NCBI GenBank assembly: GCA_025936115.1
Contig: JAICTZ010000002.1
Coordinates: 310,001-374,000, forward strand
Reading direction: 5' to 3'
From: Polyangiaceae bacterium
GTDB taxonomy: Bacteria; Myxococcota_A; Polyangia; Polyangiales; Polyangiaceae
Length of the DNA stretch: 64,000 nucleotides
In this document: positions 27,569 through 34,999 of the stretch, piece after piece
How the letters are laid out: every line of letters begins with the position of its first letter
Numbering within the stretch: position 1 is the stretch's first letter
The notes under the pieces: generated by a model
The model's database searches: none
Told to the model about the DNA's origin: nothing
Seen by the model: only the letters and a program-made list of their open reading frames with translations
Made by a program: the position numbers and the translations under genes

Positions 27569-29221
27569 ATGCGCTCTTCTTTCTTGGGCAAGCTGTTGCC
27601 TGCCGGCATGGTGTTCCTTGCCGCAGGCTGTGGGTCGAACGAAGCGGCGAGTTCGTCGCCGAGTCACGTGGCTGCGGGCAGCGGCGGGAGCGCGGGCATG
27701 GACGCGGTCGGTGTGGGGGGCACCACGGTGGCGGGCGCCGGGAGCGGCGGAGTGGCGGGCCGGGCCGGGCGCGGGGCGGGCGGCAGAGCCGGCGGCGGCG
27801 CAGCGGGGAAGGCGGGCGCGGCCACGGCCGGAGACACGAACGTCGGCGAGGCGGGCGCGGCCGGTGGCGGGGCCGGTGGCCGCAGCGGCTCCGGCGGCGG
27901 CCCCATCGTGGCGGGCAAGATCGCGGGCTTCGGCGTCAACGGCCAGCCGCGCAATTGGGGCAGCGACGGGACCACCGTGAAGGCAGCGCTCGACCTGCTC
28001 GTGAACGACCTCGGCGCGAACCTGTTCCGCGTCGAGATCGACCGCGGTGAGTCGGATTGGGAAGCCAAGAACGACGACGCCGACCCGATGAACTTCGCCT
28101 GGGACGTCTACGACCCAATCTTCGAGAGCAAGGACTTCACCGATCTCTGGGACTACATCCGCTACCTGAACTCGCTCGGCGTGACGGACATCGAGCTCGC
28201 CGCGCACGGGCTCTTGCCGGACTGGATGGGCGGCGGCTCGCTCTCATCGGACAAAGCCGACGAGTTCGTGGAGACGATGCTCGCCGTCCTGCTCTACGCG
28301 CGCAATCGCGCGCCGGAGCCGCGCCCGGAGTTCAGTTTGTTCAGTCCCTGGAACGAGACGAATTACGGGCCGCCCGAGGGCTTCAGCCTCCAGCCGCGCG
28401 ACGGCGTGCCGCTCTTGCGCAAACTCGTCGATCGCATGAGTCAGTTCCCCGAGCTCGACGACATTCGAATCGTCACGCCCGAAACGGCGGGCGAGGACGA
28501 CTCGGTGACTTGGCGCGGCGCGCTGCTCGGCGACGCCGTCGTGAGCAAGCGCTTGCAGGCGATCGGGTTTCATCGCTACTCCGGTCATCAGACGGGTCAC
28601 GACTGGCACGGCGTGACCCCGCCGCAGTGGATGACCGAATTCAACGATGTGGCCGGCTTCTGTTACACGACGAGCTGGGACGACGGCATGCAGCTCGCCG
28701 GCAACCTGTTCGCGGCGCTCGAGTCCGGCGCGGAAGCCGCGATGGTGTGGAGCGACTACGACGCGCCGCACGCGCACCAGAGTGACGAATGGCAAACGTT
28801 CGGCTTGCTCGCCGGCAGCTATCAGGGCTCGAGCGATCTCTGCACGAAGTTCATGAAACCACCGAGCGCTTCCGAGCTCGACGCGATCACCTACGCGCCC
28901 AAGCCGACCTACTACGCCGCCCAGCACTTCTTCGCGTACGTAGAGCGCGGCGCCGACGTGGTGCCCGTCAGCGACGACCAGAACCAGCTGCGCATGCTCG
29001 GCTTCCGCAATCCCGACGGCACGCTCGCGATCGTCGGACAAAACGAGGGCTTCGACGGCACCTGGACCGTCCACGTCGACGGCGACGATCCCGGCAGCAT
29101 GAGCATGTGGATCTCCAAGGAAAATAGCTACGACAAGGCCGCGAGCAGCGTCACGTTCAAGAGCGGCAGCGCGAGCGTGACCGTGCCGGGTTACTCGATG
29201 TTCTCGCTACTCTCGAAGTAG
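27569..29221 (+). CDS. lipoprotein with clan GH-A glycoside hydrolase domain
   Basis: The 550-residue product has a lipoprotein signal (FLAAGC), about 80 residues of Gly/Ala-rich linker and a TIM-barrel domain. The clan GH-A signature is visible: acid/base Glu263 in SPWNETNYG and nucleophile Glu357 in QWMTEFNDV, with a C-terminal beta domain as in GH30 or GH39 enzymes. It is probably an outer-membrane or surface hydrolase that trims the polymer made by this operon. I cannot assign the GH family number with certainty. Confidence 0.72.
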   Translation: MRSSFLGKLLPAGMVFLAAGCGSNEAASSSPSHVAAGSGGSAGMDAVGVGGTTVAGAGSGGVAGRAGRGAGGRAGGGAAGKAGAATAGDTNVGEAGAAGGGAGGRSGSGGGPIVAGKIAGFGVNGQPRNWGSDGTTVKAALDLLVNDLGANLFRVEIDRGESDWEAKNDDADPMNFAWDVYDPIFESKDFTDLWDYIRYLNSLGVTDIELAAHGLLPDWMGGGSLSSDKADEFVETMLAVLLYARNRAPEPRPEFSLFSPWNETNYGPPEGFSLQPRDGVPLLRKLVDRMSQFPELDDIRIVTPETAGEDDSVTWRGALLGDAVVSKRLQAIGFHRYSGHQTGHDWHGVTPPQWMTEFNDVAGFCYTTSWDDGMQLAGNLFAALESGAEAAMVWSDYDAPHAHQSDEWQTFGLLAGSYQGSSDLCTKFMKPPSASELDAITYAPKPTYYAAQHFFAYVERGADVVPVSDDQNQLRMLGFRNPDGTLAIVGQNEGFDGTWTVHVDGDDPGSMSMWISKENSYDKAASSVTFKSGSASVTVPGYSMFSLLSK

Positions 29222-29284
29222 CGGACTTCGCCGACTGCTCTCGACGTCCACGGCGCCGGGCGCGGCTCGATCGCGCCGTCCCGC

Positions 29285-30343
29285 TCAAACGCTCGCCGCG
29301 AGCTCTCGCGCCAGGGCGAGCGCTTCGCCGGGCGTGTCGACCCAATGCACGCGCGTGAGGCGGTGCGTGAAGGCGTCGAACACGGCGCGATTTTTGCCGA
29401 ACTTGTCGGGCAAGAGCACGACGTGTTGGCCGCGCAGCGCCGCGTGGATGTGCGGGTGCATGCGATCGGTCACGAGCACTTTGCCGCGATCGAGCACGCG
29501 GTTGCCGAAGCTCAGCACTTCGCGCGACGCCAGACGGTAGAGGCGCGCCATCGAGGGCGCGACGAAGCGTCGATACGGGAGGGCCGGGACGCTGCCGCGC
29601 GCGCGAGAGAAGACGCCGCTCGCGCGCAAGGCGTAATACGCGCGCGGGATTTGGCGCAGGTGCGGCCAATCGAAGACGAAGACGTTTTCGGGCGGGCGGT
29701 TGCCGACACCCTCGATGTCGTCGCGCGCGAGCCAGATCACGTCGAACTCGGGGGGCCTGCGCCGCGGCTGAGGTCCGAGCCGTAGCGCCATGTCCGGGAT
29801 CGTGACGATGTCGATGTGCTCGGGGAAGACGCCGCGCGCTTCGCGTTCGCTGCGTGGGTCGCGCGCCATCAACGTCACGTTCCGGTGCGCACCGAAGAGC
29901 TCCCCCGCGCCCTCGCCGTCGGCGGAGTCGACGAACAGCATCGTCGCGGGCAGCGAGATCAGGCGATTGTCGGGCAGCGCCGACGCGACGAGCTGCTTGA
30001 TTTCGGCGTGGCGCGGCCAGAGGCGCGACACCGTGACGCCGCCGAGAAAGAGCACGCTGCCGCGGCCCACGGCGCGGCGGAGCGTCTCGACATCGAAGTT
30101 GTTCCCGTGCGCGACGTACGTGAGCGGGACGCCGCGCCGGCGCAGATAATCCGTCGTGGCGACCCACATCATGTGATTGCCGACGTTGCCGTCGTACGGA
30201 AACTGCAGCAGCGCCGCGGGCTCACCCGCCGGGATGTACTCGTCGAGGCGCCGATCGATGGTTTCCCGGAACTCGCGAAAAGCTTTCGCATCCTCGGCTG
30301 GCAGGAGCGTCCAATCGGCGGCTGATTCTTCGCGCGGCATCAC
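29285..30343 (-). CDS. polysaccharide pyruvyl transferase family protein
   Basis: The 352-residue protein has the family's start region FPYDGNVGNHMMWVAT, the LFLGGVTVSRLWPRH loop and the C-terminal VTDRMHPHIHAALRG motif. Members transfer pyruvyl ketals from phosphoenolpyruvate to sugars, giving the polymer negative charge. A GTG at 30343 with TAGCTT 9 bases upstream, or the ATG at 30340, is the start. It converges on the GH-A lipoprotein. Confidence 0.87.
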   Translation of the reverse strand: MMPREESAADWTLLPAEDAKAFREFRETIDRRLDEYIPAGEPAALLQFPYDGNVGNHMMWVATTDYLRRRGVPLTYVAHGNNFDVETLRRAVGRGSVLFLGGVTVSRLWPRHAEIKQLVASALPDNRLISLPATMLFVDSADGEGAGELFGAHRNVTLMARDPRSEREARGVFPEHIDIVTIPDMALRLGPQPRRRPPEFDVIWLARDDIEGVGNRPPENVFVFDWPHLRQIPRAYYALRASGVFSRARGSVPALPYRRFVAPSMARLYRLASREVLSFGNRVLDRGKVLVTDRMHPHIHAALRGQHVVLLPDKFGKNRAVFDAFTHRLTRVHWVDTPGEALALARELAASV

Positions 30344-30352
30344 CCGGGGGCG

Positions 30353-30358
30353 AAGCTA
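30353..30358 (-). promoter_or_regulatory. candidate -10 box (TAGCTT), 9 bp from GTG
   Basis: On the minus strand TAGCTT ends 9 bases before the GTG of the pyruvyl transferase; no Shine-Dalgarno is seen. Confidence 0.3.
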
Positions 30359-30444
30359 TCACGACGTGCGCGCTGACTCGAGCAGGCGCGCCGCGCGCCC
30401 TTGCCGCTCACCGGAACGCACGGTAGCGTCCCGAGCGCCCGAGC

Positions 30445-30612
30445 ATGAAGAAGCTCATCCTGTTTTCGTCGATTCTCGCGTGCATCGTGATCCCGGCCAA
30501 CGCCGCGGCCATGGCCAACGCAAAGAACGGCTTCGACACGGTGATTCGCAGGGTGATCGTCTTCAACCTGTTTTACGCGATCGCCGTCGTTTACATTTAC
30601 CCGCACGTCTGA
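30445..30612 (+). CDS. 55-residue membrane or exported small protein
   Basis: The ATG at 30445 opens a 55-residue frame with two hydrophobic stretches: MKKLILFSSILACIVIPANA, which looks like a signal sequence with a cleavage site after ANA, and the C-terminal VFNLFYAIAVVYIYPHV. A short polar part with IRR lies between. It ends 6 bp before the Wzy-like gene, so the two are very likely co-translated. I do not recognise a family. It might be a small subunit of the polymerase/ligase. It is convincing because the lysine pair, hydrophobic pattern and close spacing agree, but it is short. Confidence 0.6.
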   Translation: MKKLILFSSILACIVIPANAAAMANAKNGFDTVIRRVIVFNLFYAIAVVYIYPHV

Positions 30613-30618
30613 GCAGAG

Positions 30619-32136
30619 ATGCCGGGCGCCGTGGGCACGAACGTGCGACCCGCCGTCATTCTGGCGGTCGTACTGACATGCGGCGCGATCGCGAGCGACT
30701 CGGCGATCGTCGGCTGGCTCGTGGCGCCGTTCGTGATCGCGGCGCTGTTCTACGTGATGAACAAAGTGCCGTTGCGGACGTCGCTGCTCACGCTCACGTT
30801 CTTCGCGCTCACGCTCGAGAACCCGACGGACATTCCGGCGGCCGGTCGCTGGCAATCGCCGCTCTTCATCCTCGGGTCGCTGATGCTGATGCACCTGAAC
30901 AACACGACGGGCCTCGGGTTCCTCGTGTTTTCCGGCATGGACGTGATCCTCGTCACGCTCTTTTACATCGCCTACAAGCGGCGGAAGCGGGGCATGAGCA
31001 TCGATCGCGTCGGCTGGGTCCCGGTGCCCGAGGCATACCGCAAGCTCGCGTTCGTCTCGATGGCGGGCACGGCCTGGGTCTGGTTCATCGGCATGCTGCG
31101 CGGCGGCATCTTCGCGATGTCGCTCTGGCAGATTAACCAGGTCATCTACATTCCCTTATTTTTCCTGCTGTTTGCGCAAGGCCTCCGCGGCCCACAGGAC
31201 CATCGCGCGCTCGCCAAGGTCCTGCTAGCCGCCGCGTCCGTGCGTGGCGTCGCCGCGACGTTCATCATGAACACGGTCAAGTCGGAGACCGGCGGTCAGC
31301 TGCAGTACGCGACCAGCCATCACGACTCGATGCTGTTCGCGATGGGTGCCGTGCTGGTGCTGAGCCTGCTCGTGCACGGCGGAAATATCAAACGTAAGAC
31401 GCTGCTCTTCTGTCTGGCCCTGATCTTCTCCGGCGTCGTCTATAACCTACGTCGTATGGCCTGGGTGCAGATCGCGCTCGCGCTGACCGTGCTCTATTTC
31501 GTCATGCCGACGACACCGGTGAAAAAGCGGATCCGGAAGACGATGCTCTATTTGAGTCCGCTGATCGCGGCGTACGTCGCGGTGGGTTGGAACTCGAACG
31601 CCGGCATTTTCGGTCCCGTGCACTCGATTCGCGCCGCCGTGCAGCCGGCGACCGATCCGTCCGCCATGACGCGTGAGATCGAAAACTACGATCTGATCTA
31701 CACGCTCGCGCAGCATCCGTTCGTCGGTTACGGGTACGGTAACCGCTACTTCCAGATCATCCCGCTCCCGCCCATGCCGCACCCCATGGAGCCGTACATG
31801 CCGCACAATAGCTTCCTCGGGCTCTGGTGCTTCGCGGGCTATCCGGGCTTTACGGCCATGTGCTTGCTCTGGGTCGGCGGCGTTTATTGCGGGATTCGGG
31901 CGTATCGTTTCGCCAAGGATCCGGAGGATCGGACGGCCGCCGTGATGACGTTCGCCGCGGTGCTCATCTATTTGATTCAATGTTGGGGCGATCTCGGGCT
32001 CGGGTCGTGGGCCGGTGTCTTCTTGGTGGCGCCGTCGCTCGCGATCGCGGGCAAGCTCGCGGTCGCAACGGGAGCGTGGCCGCTCGCGCGTCCGAGCGCG
32101 AAGCCACAGCCCATCGCCGCGAGTGCGTTACGCTGA
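30619..32136 (+). CDS. O-antigen polymerase/ligase-family membrane protein (Wzy-like)
   Basis: The 505-residue protein has about 11-12 membrane spans and the periplasmic loop typical of the Wzy_C/WaaL family, including the LAQHPFVGYGYGNRYF segment followed by PHNSFLGLWCFAGYPGF, where the His of PHN is the usual key residue. It should polymerise repeat units (or ligate chains) at the periplasmic face. It sits between the 55-residue gene and an AT3 acyltransferase. Confidence 0.86.
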   Translation: MPGAVGTNVRPAVILAVVLTCGAIASDSAIVGWLVAPFVIAALFYVMNKVPLRTSLLTLTFFALTLENPTDIPAAGRWQSPLFILGSLMLMHLNNTTGLGFLVFSGMDVILVTLFYIAYKRRKRGMSIDRVGWVPVPEAYRKLAFVSMAGTAWVWFIGMLRGGIFAMSLWQINQVIYIPLFFLLFAQGLRGPQDHRALAKVLLAAASVRGVAATFIMNTVKSETGGQLQYATSHHDSMLFAMGAVLVLSLLVHGGNIKRKTLLFCLALIFSGVVYNLRRMAWVQIALALTVLYFVMPTTPVKKRIRKTMLYLSPLIAAYVAVGWNSNAGIFGPVHSIRAAVQPATDPSAMTREIENYDLIYTLAQHPFVGYGYGNRYFQIIPLPPMPHPMEPYMPHNSFLGLWCFAGYPGFTAMCLLWVGGVYCGIRAYRFAKDPEDRTAAVMTFAAVLIYLIQCWGDLGLGSWAGVFLVAPSLAIAGKLAVATGAWPLARPSAKPQPIAASALR

Positions 32137-32194
32137 AGCAACGGAGCGACTGGCGTCGATGGCGGCGCAGCCGTCGTGATATAGGCGAATACGC

Positions 32195-33253
32195 TTGTCC
32201 AAAGGTGTGGGTCATATCCCGTCGCTCGACGGCCTGCGCGCGGTGAGCTTTCTCATCGTCTTCGGGTCGCACACGGGTGTCTTCAAGTGGATCCCCGGCG
32301 GCTTCGGCGTGACGGTGTTCTTCTTTCTGTCGGGGTTCTTGATCACGACGCTGCTGCGGAGGGAGGCGACGCGGAGCGGCCACATCTCGCTCAAGAACTT
32401 CTACATGCGGCGCGTGCTCCGCATTTGGCCGCCCTTTTATCTCGTGCTCGTGGTGGCGGCCGCGCTCTGCCTCGCGGGCATCGTGCCCGGCAAGCTCGAA
32501 GGGCCGGCCGTCGCGGCACAGGCGCTGCACTTCGCGAATTATTGGGCATTTTTACGCGGCTACGGCGGCTTTCCACCCGGGACGGGCGTCTATTGGTCGC
32601 TCGCCGTGGAGGAGCATTTTTACCTGCTCTTTCCCTTCGTCTACCTGACGTTCGTGCGCGCCAAGTTGCCGGCCGCGCGCCAGGCGACGATTCTCTACGC
32701 GCTCTGCGCGCTGGTGCTCGTGTGGCGCTGCGTCGTCACGTTCGTGTTCCACGGTTCGGCCGAGCGCGTCTTCGTCGCGACGGACACGCGCTTCGATTCC
32801 ATTCTGTTCGGCTGCGCTCTTGCCGTGGTCGGCAATCCCGTGCTCGATCCGCCCACGGCGACGGACCGCCTTTGGAAGTACGTGTTCCTCCCGCTCGGCG
32901 TCGCCGCGATTTTCTGCGGCTTGCTCGCGCCGGTCGATTGGATGAAGCAAACGCTGCGCTACACGCTGCAAGGCGTGGGGCTGATTCCCCTCTTCGTTTG
33001 CGCCGTGCGCTTCCCCGCTTGGTGGCCATTTCGACCGCTGAACTGGCGTGTCACGGCCTACCTCGGCGGGCTCTCGTACATCCTCTACCTCGTGCACCAG
33101 GTCGTGCTCTACGCGCTCGAACACGCGATGGCGCGCCGCTTCCCGGAGCTCGTGATCGCGGCCGTGACGCTCGCGATCTCGTGCTTCGTCGCCTGGCTCG
33201 TGCACGTCTCGATCGAAAAGCCGCTCGCCCGCGTGCGGCGACGCTACTCGTGA
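32195..33253 (+). CDS. acyltransferase 3 (AT3) family membrane protein
   Basis: The 352-residue protein begins with the AT3 hallmark HIPSLDGLRAVSFLIVFGSH, contains RRVLRIWPPFYLVL and the WSLAVEEHFYLLFP segment, and has about ten spans ending in a basic tail. It probably O-acylates a sugar across the inner membrane. The start is uncertain: TTG 32195 has TATAGG 9 bases upstream, and GTG 32207 is possible. It is closely related in motif to the AT3 protein at 48250 (RRVLRI.PPFYLVL in both). Confidence 0.9.
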   Translation: MSKGVGHIPSLDGLRAVSFLIVFGSHTGVFKWIPGGFGVTVFFFLSGFLITTLLRREATRSGHISLKNFYMRRVLRIWPPFYLVLVVAAALCLAGIVPGKLEGPAVAAQALHFANYWAFLRGYGGFPPGTGVYWSLAVEEHFYLLFPFVYLTFVRAKLPAARQATILYALCALVLVWRCVVTFVFHGSAERVFVATDTRFDSILFGCALAVVGNPVLDPPTATDRLWKYVFLPLGVAAIFCGLLAPVDWMKQTLRYTLQGVGLIPLFVCAVRFPAWWPFRPLNWRVTAYLGGLSYILYLVHQVVLYALEHAMARRFPELVIAAVTLAISCFVAWLVHVSIEKPLARVRRRYS

Positions 33254-33254
33254 C

Positions 33255-33272
33255 CTCGCGCCACGGCGCGAG
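33255..33272. terminator. candidate bidirectional terminator hairpin
   Basis: CTCGCGC-CACG-GCGCGAG is a perfect 7-bp stem with a 4-base loop located 1 bp after the AT3 stop and before the convergent lipoprotein stop. There is no T-run. Confidence 0.4.
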
Positions 33273-33296
33273 CGCCCGACGCCGTGAAGTCCCGCG

Positions 33297-34997
33297 TCAA
33301 TCGGCGCTCAGGATCAAGTCGACGTTGGCGACGGCCGGCGGGTAGCCGCCGCCGCCCACGCCCGATGAGTCGAACGCGATCGTGTTCGTGCCGTCCACGA
33401 GCTCGGCGATGTCGATGTCGACGGTTTGATTCAGCGCGCCCTGAAGCGTCGTCTGGCAGCTCGCGGTCTTCATTTCCGTCTGTTCCCCGGCCGTCAGCGG
33501 GCGGTCGTGCGCCGTGCCGCCGTTCACGCTGTACTTGAGGTGGTAGTTCGCGAACGTGCCGTTCGGGTACCAACTGCTGAAGGCGAGCTTGGCGTGGGTC
33601 ATGCCCTTGGTGCTGACGCCGTCGATCTTCACCGTGCTCGGCAGCACGTAGCCGATCGAGACGCCGCCGCTCGACGTAGCCTTGAGCAAGTCGGGCGCCG
33701 AGTATTCGTTCGCGTCGATCGAGGGACCGTCGAAGCCGACGTTGTCCCAGCTCGCGTTCCAGCTGTAGAGAATGCCACCGTCACGCTTCCAATCCGGCGG
33801 AGTGCTGTACTTGACCGTGGCGTGATTGTGGGTGCTGACGCTCACGTAGCCGCGCGTGAAGCCGGCCTTGAAGGGACCCGACCACACCTGGCGGAAGTTC
33901 GGGAAGGTGGCGCCGTCGGGCGACGCGTCGGAGGCCGAAATCGCGAGGTTCGAGTCGGAGATCTGGATTTCGATGTGGTTGAGCTCGCCCTCAGCGGGCT
34001 TGAGGCAGCCGCGGGTGCCGCTCGGTTTGACGAGGGTTTCGACGTGGTTCGTGTACTGCAGCACTTTGACGGCGATGCCGGTGCCTTCGGACAGATCGCA
34101 GGGCTCGAATTCGAACGCGACGCCGTTTGCCGCATAGGGGCCGCGCTCGGAGCAGTCGAAGACGTTCGGTGTCGGCGTCGGGTCTTGGCTGAGCTCGAGC
34201 GACGTCCAGCCGAGCAGCGTGCTTTCGACGTACATCTCGGCGTCGGCCGCGATCTTGCCGGTGCGTCCTGCGAAGTCGAACGGCTTGCGGATACGGTACG
34301 TGTTGATGCCGTAGTTCTGCGCGGCGACGGCCGCGAGCAGGTGATGAGACTGAATGGTCGAGGTGGGATCGCAAATCAACGCGTCTTGATCGGCGAGCAC
34401 CGTGGCCGAAAGTCCGCCGCGACAATTCGAAACCGGCGCGGTGTTGAGCTCGAAGGCGTGATCCGGCGCCGTCGGGAGCTCCGGCTCCATACGAGCGCCG
34501 GACCACTTGCTCGCGTCGAGCTCCCCGGCGCGCGTGACCTTCGCTGGCGCCGCCTCGAAGTCGTCGCAGAAGGCGGGACTCGTGAGGCCGCAATCGGCGC
34601 CGGGCACGTAGCCGTCGATGGGGGGCGGCGCGCCGCCGGAGCCGCCAGTCGCACTGGAGCCGCCTTTGGCGCCTGCGCCGCCCGTGCCGCCGGCGGCGGT
34701 CGCGCCGCCGCTCCCGCCGCTCGACGCGCTGGCACTGCCGCCGCCGGAGCCGCTCGAGCCGCCCGCCGCCGCGCCGGACGCGCCCGAGCCGCCGCTACCA
34801 CCCGTCGTCGACGTGCCGCCCGAGCCGCTGGCGCCGCTCTTGCCCGCTGCGCCTGCCGCGTGGCGCCGATGCGCTTCGTCGTCGTTGATCTTGAGCGAGC
34901 CGCTCGCCGAGACGGTGCAGCCGCTCGCGAGCAGCCCAGCTGCCGTCCCGAGGCCGAGCAGGCAGCCGAGCGTCGTCGAGCGTGAGCGCGTGCTCAT
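33297..34997 (-). CDS. large lipoprotein of unknown family with Gly/Ser linker
   Basis: The 566-residue product has a lipoprotein signal (lipobox ASGC), a linker of about 100 residues rich in Gly, Ser and Ala, and then a globular part beginning near GADCGLTSPAFCDDFE. The DDFE opening, the beta-rich middle (GKIAADAEMYVESTLLGW, VAFEFEPCDLSEG) and LNHIEIQISDSNLAIS are reminiscent of concanavalin-like jelly-roll carbohydrate-binding proteins. No catalytic pair is obvious. The start is 2 bp after the stop of the upstream lipoprotein gene (35000-37303), so the two form an operon. The function is unknown. Confidence 0.75.
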   Translation of the reverse strand: MSTRSRSTTLGCLLGLGTAAGLLASGCTVSASGSLKINDDEAHRRHAAGAAGKSGASGSGGTSTTGGSGGSGASGAAAGGSSGSGGGSASASSGGSGGATAAGGTGGAGAKGGSSATGGSGGAPPPIDGYVPGADCGLTSPAFCDDFEAAPAKVTRAGELDASKWSGARMEPELPTAPDHAFELNTAPVSNCRGGLSATVLADQDALICDPTSTIQSHHLLAAVAAQNYGINTYRIRKPFDFAGRTGKIAADAEMYVESTLLGWTSLELSQDPTPTPNVFDCSERGPYAANGVAFEFEPCDLSEGTGIAVKVLQYTNHVETLVKPSGTRGCLKPAEGELNHIEIQISDSNLAISASDASPDGATFPNFRQVWSGPFKAGFTRGYVSVSTHNHATVKYSTPPDWKRDGGILYSWNASWDNVGFDGPSIDANEYSAPDLLKATSSGGVSIGYVLPSTVKIDGVSTKGMTHAKLAFSSWYPNGTFANYHLKYSVNGGTAHDRPLTAGEQTEMKTASCQTTLQGALNQTVDIDIAELVDGTNTIAFDSSGVGGGGYPPAVANVDLILSAD

Positions 34998-34999
34998 GG

